Assembly: GCF_002803605.1 (NCBI RefSeq)
Contig: NZ_PHRG01000001.1
Location: 310,001-374,000, forward strand
DNA length: 64,000 nt
Direction: 5' to 3'
Source: Acinetobacter pseudolwoffii
GTDB taxonomy: Bacteria; Pseudomonadota; Gammaproteobacteria; Pseudomonadales; Moraxellaceae
Under the pieces are notes generated by a model, which saw only the letters and a list, made by a program, of their open reading frames with translations, ran no database searches and was not told the DNA's origin. The position numbers and the translations under genes are program-made. This document shows positions 38,749-49,488 of the stretch, one piece after another; the stretch's first letter is position 1, and each line of letters opens with the position of its first letter.

Positions 38749-39402
38749 TTATTGAACAGCATATACCGCGATTTCTACACGACGGTTTTGTTCTTTACCC
38801 GCCGCAGTTGTATTGTCTGCGATCGGGTTGGCTGAACCTAAACCTTGAGCATTAATACGTGTACGTGAAACACCTTGACCTGATAAATAAGTTGCTACAG
38901 AGTTAGCACGTGCTTGAGACAACGGGATGTTGATTGAGTCATTACCGGTACTGTCTGTATAGCCAGTGACCAAAATACCGCTGTTGTTATCTTCGGTTAA
39001 TACTTGAGCCACTTTATTCAAAGTGCCATAGAAGTTTGGTTTGATGTTCGATTTGTTGGTATCAAATGTAATACTACCTGGCATTACAAGGTTAATCGAA
39101 CCATCTGCATTACGGTTAACATCTACGCCAGTTCCGGCTGTTGCTTGACGTAATTTTTTCTCTTTGTTATCAAGATAAACACCTGCTGCACCACCAACAA
39201 CAGCACCAATCGCTGCTGCACGGTTGTTTTGACGGCTGGTATTCGCATTACTCTTAGAAACACCGTAACCTGCTGCAGCACCAATTAAAGTACCTAAAGC
39301 AGCTTTATCATATTCCACACCACCGAGGTTATTACCAGTTGATTGACAACCTGTAAGTGCTACGGCCCCTGCTACAGCTGCTGAAATTACTAGTGCACGC
39401 AT
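38749..39402 (-). CDS. OmpA-family lipoprotein (YiaD-like)
   Basis: A 217-residue outer-membrane lipoprotein. The signal peptide ends in ALTGC with Cys19 as the lipidated residue; residues about 35-75 are a glycine-zipper domain (GTLIGAAAGYG, AIGAVVGGAAGVYLDN); the C-terminal OmpA domain binds peptidoglycan with TGYTDSTGNDSINIPLSQAR and NRRVEI. ATG 39402 is chosen for its AAGGAG site and signal peptide; the frame extends further upstream without function. Anchors the outer membrane to the wall. Confidence 0.93.
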   Translation of the reverse strand: MRALVISAAVAGAVALTGCQSTGNNLGGVEYDKAALGTLIGAAAGYGVSKSNANTSRQNNRAAAIGAVVGGAAGVYLDNKEKKLRQATAGTGVDVNRNADGSINLVMPGSITFDTNKSNIKPNFYGTLNKVAQVLTEDNNSGILVTGYTDSTGNDSINIPLSQARANSVATYLSGQGVSRTRINAQGLGSANPIADNTTAAGKEQNRRVEIAVYAVQ

Positions 39403-39655
39403 CGCATGACTCCTTATTGTATGCTTTGTTGTATAAGCGAAATAATGATTTAAATTGAACGGGATAACCATTGAATTTTTGTTAATAATAAATCGTTTCT
39501 CAATATTTTGTAATGTTTATATGTAACTAAAACAATGGACTTCATCACAATATCTTCATAGTTAGGCCTTTAGGCTTTTTTATTTGCCTCACTCTCATTA
39601 TATTATTCAAAATATGAAAAAATTTAAGCGATTAATCTCTGGGGACTGTTTTGAT

Positions 39656-40582
39656 ATGTCATCGAATAGCAATAAACAAGCAACTTTAAAAAAACTTACA
39701 CGTGGCTTGGCTGTCACCTCAGTGATGACAGGCAGTACTTTTTTTCATGGCCCTCCGGTTCTGGCGCTGGGTTTTACCAAGTTTTTTAAAAAATTTGCAA
39801 AAGTTGATGAAACCAATATCAAGATTACCAACAGCTGGTTAGGCGTCAATAACTGGCTGATTGACAATGTGCTCAACAATACCGAATGGCAAATAACAGT
39901 AGATGAATCACTTGATTTAAATATGCAGGGCCGTTATTTGATGACCTGTAATCATCAAAGCTGGGTCGATACCACCGTCAATCAGTACTTCGGCTTGACC
40001 CGTATGCCGCTGACGCGTTTTTTTACAAAATGGGAACTTATTTTTATTCCTTTTGTCGGTCAAGCCTTTAAAATCTTAGGTTTTCCGATGATGAAACGGC
40101 ATAGCAAGGAACAGATTGCTAAAAATCCTGCGCTAAAATACCGCGATATGGAAGAAGCACGTAAATCCTGTGAGCAGCTGATCAGTCAGCCCTTTACCCT
40201 GTTAAATTATCTGGAAGGCACGCGTTTTACCCAAGACAAACATGATCAGCAGCAGTCTCCTTACAAATACTTACTTAAACCTAAGGCCGGTGGTCTGGCT
40301 TTGGCGCTGAGTATTCTCGGCGATAAAATTGATGCGCTGGTCGATATGACCATCGTTTATCCGGACGGTATTCCGGGTTATGGTGAATTTTGGTTAGGTG
40401 AAGTGCCACGAATTGCGGTAAATTTAAGAAAAATTGAGATTCCTGACTGGGTACTCGGCGGCAATTATGAAGATGATGCTGAATACCGTGCACGTTTCCA
40501 GAAATGGATTGATCAAATCTGGACTGAAAAAGATCAACTAATAGCGCAAATGCAGCAGAACTTTGACCAAAGCGCTGTCTGA
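39656..40582 (+). CDS. YihG-like lysophospholipid acyltransferase family protein
   Basis: A 308-residue PlsC-superfamily enzyme. A hydrophobic N-terminal segment (about 15-40) is followed by the catalytic CNHQSWVD (NHx4D variant), FTKWELIFIPFVGQAF, FPMMKRHSKEQI, and LEGTRFTQ, which binds phosphate. The pattern matches E. coli YihG, an acyltransferase that diversifies phosphatidic acid chains. The start is uncertain: ATG 39656 has GGGG 11 nt upstream, ATG 39614 has none. The next gene follows 18 bp later. Confidence 0.85.
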   Translation: MSSNSNKQATLKKLTRGLAVTSVMTGSTFFHGPPVLALGFTKFFKKFAKVDETNIKITNSWLGVNNWLIDNVLNNTEWQITVDESLDLNMQGRYLMTCNHQSWVDTTVNQYFGLTRMPLTRFFTKWELIFIPFVGQAFKILGFPMMKRHSKEQIAKNPALKYRDMEEARKSCEQLISQPFTLLNYLEGTRFTQDKHDQQQSPYKYLLKPKAGGLALALSILGDKIDALVDMTIVYPDGIPGYGEFWLGEVPRIAVNLRKIEIPDWVLGGNYEDDAEYRARFQKWIDQIWTEKDQLIAQMQQNFDQSAV

Positions 40583-40600
40583 TTTTTTGCCTGAGTAACT

Positions 40601-41665
40601 ATGAAGAACGACAACCCCGACATCACCTCTAGCTCATTTAAGTTTATTCGTAAAGGCACCTGGGGCTGGAAAGTTGCGCTGATTTACGACATTTTTATGA
40701 TGGTCTTAATCATCATTAATCTATTTTGTCTCAGTGCCAACGCCATTTTAATGAGCGATTTTGGTCAATGGTTGTTTGACTTCATTCGTTTACCGGAAAT
40801 CTTGCAGTTTTATAAAAGTGATTTACGCCCTTGGGTCGTCATTACTGAGGGCTGGTTTACCACCTTCCTGATCTGTGAATTACTGGCACGTTGGGGCATT
40901 GCCATTGTTCAGCGCCATCATCGGCGCTGGTGGTTTTTTCCATTCGTACATTGGTATGAAATTCTCTCCATTATTCCACAACTGCGCTTTCTGCGTCTGT
41001 TACGTGCGGTCGCGATTGGCTATAACTTGCATAGTCACGGTTATAAAGTCATTCCCGAGCGCTGGTATCGTCAAGGCAATTTTTATTACAACATGCTCAT
41101 GGAGGAGCTTTCTAGCCGTGTGGTGCTGACTGTACTGGACGGTATTAAGCGTGAACTCAGCACCAGTACATCACATAAAAAATTGATTGATGATTTGGTA
41201 GAACATCATCGTAAATTACTGGCAGTTGCCTTGGCAGACATCTTGCAGGAATCTTTGGGTAAAGAGTTGCAGGCACAACGTTCCATGATTGCTAAAAATG
41301 TCGGGCAAGTAGTCAATCAAGCCATTGAAGACACCCCGGAACTGACCCAGTTATTGCGATTAATTCCACTTGTCGGTAGCCGGATTGAACAACAAATTCA
41401 AAGTATTGGCCAACGTCTAGGGGAAAATATCACCCAAGGTCTGATTGATCCCTTTACTCATACCGGCCAAAAAGAAAATCCGACTTTTACCCTAATTTCA
41501 GATAAAATCAGCCAGATTCAGATTGAACATAATCCACATATTGATAAGTTGGTCGAATCGGCTGTTTTTGAAACACTTGAAGCGATCCAAAAACAGGTGA
41601 AAGTCAAACAGTGGCAACAGATTTTAGAAGAACATGAGCAAAATCAGCGCTCAATAGATAGATAA
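40601..41665 (+). CDS. Voltage-sensor-like ion transport membrane protein without pore
   Basis: A 354-residue protein. Hydrophobic segments at about 27-50, 77-95 and 110-135, with WYEILSIIPQLRFLRLLRAV, look like S1-S4 of a voltage-gated channel, the last with regularly spaced arginines. No pore helix, selectivity filter or S5-S6 follows; instead a 210-residue cytoplasmic helical region runs to the end (ILQESLGKELQAQR, GQVVNQAIEDTPEL). Not recognised as a named protein. It is the second gene after the YihG-like acyltransferase, so perhaps membrane homeostasis; that is inference. Confidence 0.65.
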   Translation: MKNDNPDITSSSFKFIRKGTWGWKVALIYDIFMMVLIIINLFCLSANAILMSDFGQWLFDFIRLPEILQFYKSDLRPWVVITEGWFTTFLICELLARWGIAIVQRHHRRWWFFPFVHWYEILSIIPQLRFLRLLRAVAIGYNLHSHGYKVIPERWYRQGNFYYNMLMEELSSRVVLTVLDGIKRELSTSTSHKKLIDDLVEHHRKLLAVALADILQESLGKELQAQRSMIAKNVGQVVNQAIEDTPELTQLLRLIPLVGSRIEQQIQSIGQRLGENITQGLIDPFTHTGQKENPTFTLISDKISQIQIEHNPHIDKLVESAVFETLEAIQKQVKVKQWQQILEEHEQNQRSIDR

Positions 41666-41824
41666 CATTTAAAGTGCAGAACCAGATAAAATCATCCGGT
41701 TCTGTTGGCATAAAAAAATAACTGAGATCGCTAGAGAATTACGCCAATTTGTTCTAGGATTTGCACTATTTACAACATTGCTTCGACATAAAACCAGCAA
41801 GTCAGAAGTATTTAAGGAAGAATT

Positions 41825-42535
41825 ATGGCTGATATACGGATAAAAGGCAGAATGGTCAATGCAATACGCATTAGCTTAGATACCAATGATCATGATGCCA
41901 TCCGCCAGCAACTTAGCCCAAAATTACAAGCTGCATTCCCATCTGGCACTTTGGCCGTCATTGAAAGTTCAGTTGAACAGGAACTGATTGCCCTGATTCA
42001 GCTGTTAATCGACTTAGATGTACAGCCAATGGCCGTGACTGAGGGTTTACTGGGTGATCAGGCGCGTTCCATTCAGTTCCCGGTTCTGCCACCCGATCGC
42101 CAGTTAGAAGAAGTGAAAGCCACGAAAGAACAGGTGGTAGAAGTTAAGCCAGAAGCAGCGACAAGTGATGATCAGGCAGCTGCTGCCCCGATCGTTGCGC
42201 ATGTGACCTCATATCATGATGAAATTCTGCGGACGGGCCAATGTATTGTGCAGCATAATGGCGACATTATTATCAATGCCGGCATCAACAGTGGTTCAGA
42301 ACTGATTGCTTCAGGCAATATCCATGTGTATGGCAGCGCACGTGGTCGTGTCATTGCAGGTGTCGGGGGGAATACGGCAGCCCGTATTTTCTGTCACAGC
42401 CTTGAAGCAGAACTGATCTCGATTGCGGGAACCTATTGCGTAGCGGATGATATTCCCCCGCATGTCGTTAAGAAATCAGTGCATATTTACTTGAATGATC
42501 AACAAGAGCTTGTATTTGAAGCTCTACAATTTTAA
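41825..42535 (+). CDS. minC: Septum site-determining protein MinC
   Basis: Inhibits FtsZ assembly away from midcell. The 236 residues have the N-terminal FtsZ-binding domain, a variable linker ([15 protein letters not shown]) and the C-terminal beta-helix domain with [33 protein letters not shown] and [13 protein letters not shown], which binds MinD. First gene of minCDE; ATG 41825 has AAGGAAG upstream. Confidence 0.95.
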   Translation: MADIRIKGRMVNAIRISLDTNDHDAIRQQLSPKLQAAFPSGTLAVIESSVEQELIALIQLLIDLDVQPMAVTEGLLGDQARSIQFPVLPPDRQLEEVKATKEQVVEVKPEAATSDDQAAAAPIVAHVTSYHDEILRTGQCIVQHNGDIIINAGINSGSELIASGNIHVYGSARGRVIAGVGGNTAARIFCHSLEAELISIAGTYCVADDIPPHVVKKSVHIYLNDQQELVFEALQF

Positions 42536-42601
42536 TGTATAAATAAATACCAAAAACCCCATTTTAAACAGGGGATTTGAACCATAACAGGAGTGGATTC
42601 G

Positions 42602-43414
42602 GTGGCGAAAATTGTTGTCGTAACGTCAGGCAAAGGTGGTGTAGGTAAAACTACAACAAGTGCATCTTTTGCAACAGGTTTAGCCCTACGCGGTCACAAA
42701 ACTGTTGTGATCGATTTCGATGTAGGTTTACGTAACCTTGATTTGATTATGGGCTGTGAACGCCGTGTAGTTTATGATTTTGTGAATGTTTTAAATAACG
42801 AAGCACGATTACAGCAAGCACTGATTCGCGATAAAGATATTGAAAATTTATATATTTTGCCTGCATCACAAACACGTGATAAAGATGCCTTAACAGATGA
42901 AGGTGTTGCTCGTGTAATGGATGAACTTTCGCAGGAATTTGATTACATTATCTGTGATTCACCTGCCGGTATTGAACGTGGTGCTATTTTGGCCATGTAC
43001 CATGCTGATGAAGCCATCATTGTCACCAATCCTGAGATTTCATCAGTACGTGACTCTGACCGTATCATTGGCATGCTTGACAGTAAAACTAAAAAAGTAG
43101 AACAAAACGAAGGTCGCATTCGTAAGCATCTGTGTATTACCCGTTTCAACCCGGAACGTGCCGATAAACAGGAAATGCTGACGATTGACGATATTTCTAA
43201 AGATATTTTACGTGTACCGACCTTGGGCGTTATTCCTGAGTGTCCAAGTGTTTTACAGGCATCGAACGAAGGTAAGCCGGTGATTCTTTTTACTGAGGCT
43301 GCAGCAGGTCAGGCTTATGATGACCTCGTGGCACGTTTCCTTGGCGAAGAACGTCCTTACCGTCATATCGAGGTAAAACCTAAGGGCTGGTTAGCACGAC
43401 TATTTGGAGCGTAG
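42602..43414 (+). CDS. minD: Septum site-determining ATPase MinD
   Basis: A 270-residue membrane-cycling ATPase. The deviant Walker A GKGGVGKTT, IDFDVGLRNLD and DSPAGIERGA are as in E. coli MinD, and the C-terminal KPKGWLARLFGA is the amphipathic membrane helix. I chose GTG 42602, which gives the standard MAKIVVV start with GGAG upstream, over GTG 42593. minE starts 2 bp after the stop. Confidence 0.97.
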   Translation: MAKIVVVTSGKGGVGKTTTSASFATGLALRGHKTVVIDFDVGLRNLDLIMGCERRVVYDFVNVLNNEARLQQALIRDKDIENLYILPASQTRDKDALTDEGVARVMDELSQEFDYIICDSPAGIERGAILAMYHADEAIIVTNPEISSVRDSDRIIGMLDSKTKKVEQNEGRIRKHLCITRFNPERADKQEMLTIDDISKDILRVPTLGVIPECPSVLQASNEGKPVILFTEAAAGQAYDDLVARFLGEERPYRHIEVKPKGWLARLFGA

Positions 43415-43416
43415 AC

Positions 43417-43689
43417 ATGGCAGGATTCTGGAGTAAACTTTTTAGTGGCGAGGATAAACCATCAAGCGCACGGACTGCTAAAGACCGTTTGAAGGTTATC
43501 GTTGCTTCCGAACAAGGCTTGGGTCGTCGCTTGAGCCAGGACAAAATTGACCAGATGAAGACTGAAATCATGCAAGTGGTCAATCGCTATGTACGTGGTG
43601 TCGATGAGCAGCATATTCAAATGTCGGTACGTTCTGAAGCCAATATTGAAATGCTTGAGATGAATATCAATTTACCTGAAGAACGATAA
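43417..43689 (+). CDS. minE: Cell division topological specificity factor MinE
   Basis: A 90-residue protein. The N-terminus (GFWSKLFSGED) is the membrane-targeting part, RLKVIVASEQ is the MinD-binding strand or helix that stimulates its ATPase, and the C-terminal half is the dimer domain. Last gene of the min operon; a structured repeat region follows instead of a simple terminator. Confidence 0.96.
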   Translation: MAGFWSKLFSGEDKPSSARTAKDRLKVIVASEQGLGRRLSQDKIDQMKTEIMQVVNRYVRGVDEQHIQMSVRSEANIEMLEMNINLPEER

Positions 43690-43744
43690 TCTGATTTTTG
43701 ATTGGTCAAGCAAATTGATTCAAGGCAAAATATGAGGCCGGATT

Positions 43745-43930
43745 AGTAAAGCACGGCTTTACCCGGCCGCAAGACGAGAAGCTAGGCTTCGAGTGGGCTG
43801 GTCGTAAATACTGCTTTACCCAGTCGCAAGTCGAGAAGCTAGGCTTTGAGTGGTCTGGATCAGTAAATTAAAGCACGGCTTTTAAGGATTTACTCAATCC
43901 CAAGACTAGAAACAATGTTTCTAGTAGACA
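43745..43930. repeat. Array of 58-59 bp repeats after minE
   Basis: Copies start at 43745, 43803 and 43862. The first two share AGTCGAGAAGCTAGGCTT-like cores (GAGAAGCTAGGCTT at about 43775 and 43833) flanked by CTTTACCC and GAGTGG-CTGG; the third is diverged and ends in the hairpin CTAGAAAC-AAT-GTTTCTAG. Each unit has internal short palindromes (AAAGC-ACG-GCTTT, GAAGC-TAG-GCTTC). The interval 43690-44018 has no gene. It may be a genome-wide repeat family or an RNA structure in the min transcript. Confidence 0.65.
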
Positions 43931-44018
43931 GAGTCAGCTCAAAAGACACTGTCTCTTGCTCATACAAATTTTGCCTTTTTTCATGCCGAAAAAACTACAT
44001 TAGATTAAGGAAATTGCG

Positions 44019-44306
44019 ATGGCATTATCTCAACCAGCGACCTTTAACGAAGAATGGTCAGATGAGCGTGTATTTGCCTACCTGAATCAGCTTCCTCCTG
44101 CAGGTGTAAATGCTGACTTTCATGTGCTTTATCATGCTTTCAAGCATATGCGTCCATTTGATTATGAACGCCTGTTGACGAAATTTGTCGCTGATGGCCG
44201 TGATGTCAATGCAACCAATCCTGAAGGACAACGCATTCATGACGTGATTGCCACCTTCCCGCGTCAAAGTGCCGAGTTCTTGGCAGTATTGGCGAAGTTT
44301 GCCTGA
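44019..44306 (+). CDS. PA4642-family protein
   Basis: A 95-residue soluble protein. WSDERVFAYLNQLPP, DFHVLYHAFKHMRPFDYERL and GRDVNATNPEGQ match, from memory, the PA4642 family of Pseudomonas and Acinetobacter, whose function is unknown. AAGGAAATTGCG before the ATG is a usable site. It is convergent with ftsK, sharing a terminator. Confidence 0.8.
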   Translation: MALSQPATFNEEWSDERVFAYLNQLPPAGVNADFHVLYHAFKHMRPFDYERLLTKFVADGRDVNATNPEGQRIHDVIATFPRQSAEFLAVLAKFA

Positions 44307-44322
44307 TTTTAGCTACCGTATT

Positions 44323-44350
44323 AAAAAAGCCTGCAATTGCAGGCTTTTTT
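44323..44350. terminator. Bidirectional terminator between PA4642-family gene and ftsK
   Basis: 12-bp stem AAAAAAGCCTGC / GCAGGCTTTTTT around AATT. Confidence 0.92.
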
Positions 44351-44370
44351 ATGGTTCAGCATAGAGAAAC

Positions 44371-47300
44371 TTAAACCAGAATCTCGCGTTTACCATTAGC
44401 CCCCATGCCACTGACAATACCATTCTCTTCCATCTGGTCAATGATCCGCGCAGCACGGTTATACCCCAGACTAAATTTACGCTGTAGCGAAGACGTTGAA
44501 GCCTTACGGGTTTCGAGTACAAATGCTACGCACTGATCATACAGTGCATCTCGATCTGGGCCACTCTCTCCACCCTCTTCAAAACCGCGATTTGATGGTT
44601 CCTCATCATACGGCGTCAGGATTTCATCGACATAATTGGGCGCACCACGTTCACGCCATGCATCACAAATCCGGTTCACTTCATCATCGGCAATAAAGGC
44701 ACCATGCACACGCTCAGGCTCAATTTTACCAGGCCCTAGGAAGAGCATATCACCATGACCGAGCAAGTCTTCTGCACCGCCTGCATCCAGAATAGTACGT
44801 GAGTCAATTTTTGAGTTGACACGCAGTGCTACACGGGTCGGAATATTGGCTTTGATTAAACCGGTGATCACATCCACCGATGGACGCTGAGTGGCAAGCA
44901 GCAAGTGAATACCGGCCGCACGGGATTTTTGTGCCAGACGCGTAATCATTTCTTCAGCTTTTTTACCGACCTGCATGATCATGTCAGCAAATTCATCCGC
45001 GACAATCACAATCGAAGGCAACGGCGTTAAACGCGGTGCACGCTCACCCACCACTGAATCGCTGGCCTTCCAGGTTGGATCGATCAGGTCTTCACCATTG
45101 GCAATCGCTTCTTCGACCTTGCGGTTATAGTCACTGAGTTTACGAATTTTCAGGAAAGACATCAGTTTATAGCGACGTTCCATTTCATTGACACACCAAT
45201 TTAATGCGTTGACTGCATCTTTCATATCGGTGACGACTGGCGTCAATAAATGCGGAATATCATTATAGTTGGCCAGTTCCAGCTGCTTTGGATCGATCAG
45301 AATCAAACGCAACTGTTCAGGGCTGTATTTGAGCAACATCGATAGAATCATCGAGTTGACTGCCACCGACTTACCTGAACCCGTGGTACCCGCCACCAGC
45401 ATATGCGGTGCCTTGCCCAAGTCAGCAATTACCGGATTACCGGAAATATCCTTACCCATTGCCATCGAAAGAATGCTGTTCGGATCAGTGAAGGCTGGAA
45501 TGGTCAGAAGCTCGATCAAACGTACCATTTCACGGCTGCTATTTGGCACTTCAATCCCGATATACGGTTTACCGGGAATCACTTCAACCACACGTACCGA
45601 TGCCATCGACATCGAGCGTGCCAAATCTCGGGAAATATTAGTGACTTTAGAGGCCTTCACACCCGGCGCCAGATCCAGTTCAAAACGTGTCACCACTGGG
45701 CCCGGCTGTGCTTCAACCACCTTGGCTTTGACATTGAATTCCTGCAGCTTGATTTCAAGCAGTTCAGATAAACGCGACAATTGTTCTTCAGTGAAATTCA
45801 CTTTTTTATTCGGATCGACTTCATCCAGCAGGTCCAGACCCGGAAGAGGCGATAAATCTTTACGGCGCTCAGCCACCTGCATCGCACGTGACATCGGACG
45901 GCCTGAAGCATCAGTTAAAGGTGCATCAAAATCAAACTCGTCTTCATCTTGTGGTTTTCCAGCCGTTTCTTGCCAGGCTTCTACAAATTCTTCTTTAGAT
46001 AAAGCCTCGCGTACTGCGGCATGAGTTGCAGAAGAATCAGATACCGGTTGTGCTATAACTTGATGCTGAATCGGGGCCTGTACAAAAGCAGAAGATTGCG
46101 CATAGTTAGAGCTGCGTACCGGTTGGCTTGGTCTTGGCTCATCTTCTTCAATCAGCAAATCACCCAAGTCATCCAGATCGGCTTGCAATGCACTATTTTT
46201 GACTGCATGTGCTGTTGCGACAGATGCCAGAACCGGCGCCGCGCTTGTAACTTCTTCGGCAAAGCTCTGGGGGTTTGCAGCAGGCGCAGCATTAAATGGA
46301 CTATGCACATCTGTCGCCGTTTTCCCTTGTGGAACGGCAGCCAGAAGTTCATCAAAGATTTCATCATCATCCCAGTCCAGCCCAGTATGCGTAGCAGGCG
46401 CTGTTCTGGCTTGAACATGTTGAGACGGCACAGCTTGAGAAACCGCCAAGTGTGAGGCTGGAGCACTATGCTGCTCTTCTTCGGCAGCTTTAAGTAATGC
46501 ATCAATATCCTGTTTATGGCGCTGATCTTCACTGGAATGTAAGGCACGCCATACTTCGCCTGTTGCCACGACGCGGTCTGGCTGTTGCGGCACTTGCGGT
46601 GCTTGCTTCAATGTCTCGACTGGCTCAGGAGCCTGCTGTACAGCCTCAGGAATATCGTCATGTAACTGTGGCTGCTGCGATTCTTTATCAGCAAAATCAT
46701 CAAATAAGCGTTCAGCAACCTGATCACGCACTACCGGATCGATGTCTACCAGTTCATGCTCAGGTGCAGGGGTTACTGCGACCATTTTCTTCGCAGCATT
46801 CACTGGCTCTTTTTTAACCACAGGCGCAGTCCGGTCAAAATCGGACATACCTTCAGGGATATTGCGATAGAACAGATTCTGTAAATAAGCCGGTGTTGCT
46901 TTGAGACTGCTCCAGGTCTTGTTCCACTTCACCCCAAAGGCCAGTGTAAATAACATCACCCAAAATACCAACAGGAAGAATGCAGCACCATATACCGTCA
47001 GCAACTGTTCTAAACTCTGGCCTAATTCATAGCCAATAATACCGCCGGAAGAGTTATCCAGCGTATCGGCAGGCACTTGCCAGAATAAAAACAGCAGTGC
47101 TGACGTGGTCAATAACAGGAAGAATTGCGCAGCATAGCGGAATGGCCGGTTCAGGAAGCTACGTGGCCACCAGACCTGAACCGCTTCCATAAACAGATAG
47201 ACAGGAATCAGCAGGCTTGCCCAACCGAGAAAGCCAAACAAAAGGTCTGCAATCCAGGCACCCGCAACCCCACTGGCATTCGAAACGGTCTGCGTATCAC

Positions 47301-47430
47301 TGGAGATATGCATCCATCCCGGATCAAATGGCGTATAGGTCACTGTTGCAAGAAACAGATAAATCCCAAATGAGACTAAAAATAATGTCATTACTAAGCG
47401 CTGTGCATAGGCACTCGACACCGCTGTCAT
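44371..47430 (-). CDS. ftsK: DNA translocase FtsK
   Basis: A 1019-residue translocase linking division to chromosome dimer resolution. Four N-terminal membrane helices (to about residue 180) anchor it at the septum; a variable Pro/Gln/Ala linker follows (about 190-510); the motor has Walker A AGTTGSGKSVAVN and Walker B IVIVADEFADM; the C-terminal gamma winged helix (SSLQRKFSLGYNRAARI) reads KOPS and activates XerD. ATG 47430 has AGGA upstream; the frame runs on to 47538 without a site. trxB is divergent. Confidence 0.95.
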   Translation of the reverse strand: MTAVSSAYAQRLVMTLFLVSFGIYLFLATVTYTPFDPGWMHISSDTQTVSNASGVAGAWIADLLFGFLGWASLLIPVYLFMEAVQVWWPRSFLNRPFRYAAQFFLLLTTSALLFLFWQVPADTLDNSSGGIIGYELGQSLEQLLTVYGAAFFLLVFWVMLFTLAFGVKWNKTWSSLKATPAYLQNLFYRNIPEGMSDFDRTAPVVKKEPVNAAKKMVAVTPAPEHELVDIDPVVRDQVAERLFDDFADKESQQPQLHDDIPEAVQQAPEPVETLKQAPQVPQQPDRVVATGEVWRALHSSEDQRHKQDIDALLKAAEEEQHSAPASHLAVSQAVPSQHVQARTAPATHTGLDWDDDEIFDELLAAVPQGKTATDVHSPFNAAPAANPQSFAEEVTSAAPVLASVATAHAVKNSALQADLDDLGDLLIEEDEPRPSQPVRSSNYAQSSAFVQAPIQHQVIAQPVSDSSATHAAVREALSKEEFVEAWQETAGKPQDEDEFDFDAPLTDASGRPMSRAMQVAERRKDLSPLPGLDLLDEVDPNKKVNFTEEQLSRLSELLEIKLQEFNVKAKVVEAQPGPVVTRFELDLAPGVKASKVTNISRDLARSMSMASVRVVEVIPGKPYIGIEVPNSSREMVRLIELLTIPAFTDPNSILSMAMGKDISGNPVIADLGKAPHMLVAGTTGSGKSVAVNSMILSMLLKYSPEQLRLILIDPKQLELANYNDIPHLLTPVVTDMKDAVNALNWCVNEMERRYKLMSFLKIRKLSDYNRKVEEAIANGEDLIDPTWKASDSVVGERAPRLTPLPSIVIVADEFADMIMQVGKKAEEMITRLAQKSRAAGIHLLLATQRPSVDVITGLIKANIPTRVALRVNSKIDSRTILDAGGAEDLLGHGDMLFLGPGKIEPERVHGAFIADDEVNRICDAWRERGAPNYVDEILTPYDEEPSNRGFEEGGESGPDRDALYDQCVAFVLETRKASTSSLQRKFSLGYNRAARIIDQMEENGIVSGMGANGKREILV

Positions 47431-47640
47431 ATACTGTCCTGTAACCAATTCTTCATGAATATTCTTTTGCTTCAATGCTTGAAAAAAGCGACGCAATAAA
47501 AGGCATATTATGCACCTGTTCTGTGAAAAAAGATGCACTATTGTGCAAGCACACTGTGTACTTATTATATATAGCCCAAATCGATTTCAATGATCAATAA
47601 TATCGACTTTAATCTCACCCCACTGTTATACAGTTTCACG

Positions 47641-47646
47641 TATAAT
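47641..47646 (+). promoter_or_regulatory. Probable -10 of the trxB promoter
   Basis: A consensus TATAAT 35 bp before the trxB ATG, in the ftsK-trxB intergenic region. The -35 is poor. Just upstream lies the inverted repeat ACTGT-TAT-ACAGT (47622-47634), overlapping the position of a -35, possibly an operator. Confidence 0.45.
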
Positions 47647-47665
47647 TCAATAAATTTCTAAATAA

Positions 47666-48643
<978 letters not shown>

Positions 48644-48660
48644 GCAGCAAGAATAAAAAT

Positions 48661-48685
48661 GCCGTCCATTATGGGCGGCTTTTTT
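48661..48685 (+). terminator. Terminator after trxB
   Basis: 7-bp stem GCCGTCC / GGGCGGC with one G-U pair, ATTAT loop, then a T-run. Confidence 0.85.
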
Positions 48686-48735
48686 ATTGCTAGAATTAGC
48701 TTATGATTCATCTATAGTTTTATTTCAGGTTTGCC

Positions 48736-49467
48736 ATGCATCTACTTTCTCCCTCACAATTTATCTTCCCTGACCCGATGCAGGTTGACCCTGAAGGCGA
48801 AGGACTGATTTGTATTGGTGCTGACCTCTCCCCTTCCACACTTTTTGAAGCCTATACCCATGGCTTATTTCCCTGGTTTTCTGAGGGAGAACCTATTTGC
48901 TGGTGGAGTCCGGAACCGCGCTGCATTATTCGGCCCCATGATTATCATCCAAGTAAATCCCTGATCCGCAATATGAAAAAATGGGATTATCAAATCACGG
49001 TCAATCATGCTTTTGAAAGGGTGATTCGTTCCTGCTCATTGCCGCGTGCTTATGCAGAAGATACCTGGATCAGTGAAGATATTATCGCAGGATACTGCGA
49101 CATGTTCGATGCCGGATATGGCTATAGTATTGAGATCTGGGATGAAAATCGCATTGTAGGTGGGCTTTATGGTGTAACGATTGGACAGGGTTGTTTTGGT
49201 GAGTCCATGTTTAGTACGCAGACCGATGTTTCTAAAATGGCTTTTTATACTTTAATGCTGATTGGGCAGGAAAATAAGCTGCCCTGGATTGACTGCCAAC
49301 TGGTGAACGATCACCTGTTAAGCCTGGGTGCCTGTACACTTTCTCGCCAAGCCTATCTTAATTCTTTACAAGATATTGTAAAAAAGCCTGCTATCGATTG
49401 GAAAAAGTATCAGGAAGGTGTATTTTCAAGTAAAACAATAGCGCAAAACGCGCGCTTAAGTGAATGA
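48736..49467 (+). CDS. aat: Leucyl/phenylalanyl-tRNA--protein transferase
   Basis: Adds Leu or Phe from tRNA to proteins with N-terminal Lys or Arg, marking them for ClpAP. The 243 residues show [40 protein letters not shown] and [19 protein letters not shown], the family core. The bpt gene follows 21 bp later, so both N-end-rule transferases are made together. Confidence 0.96.
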   Translation: MHLLSPSQFIFPDPMQVDPEGEGLICIGADLSPSTLFEAYTHGLFPWFSEGEPICWWSPEPRCIIRPHDYHPSKSLIRNMKKWDYQITVNHAFERVIRSCSLPRAYAEDTWISEDIIAGYCDMFDAGYGYSIEIWDENRIVGGLYGVTIGQGCFGESMFSTQTDVSKMAFYTLMLIGQENKLPWIDCQLVNDHLLSLGACTLSRQAYLNSLQDIVKKPAIDWKKYQEGVFSSKTIAQNARLSE

Positions 49468-49488
49468 AAATAACAGAGGGTAGTTGTT

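Noticed and set aside
43745..43930. CRISPR array
   Set aside because: Units are contiguous and alike over their full length, with no constant repeats separated by unique spacers, and no cas genes.
45269..46024. Plus-strand open frame of 251 codons inside ftsK
   Set aside because: Ser/Arg-rich translation typical of an antisense shadow, whereas the ftsK motor motifs are intact on the minus strand.
47622..47634. SOS operator upstream of trxB
   Set aside because: The short ACTGT/ACAGT repeat does not match LexA or UmuDAb-type boxes.
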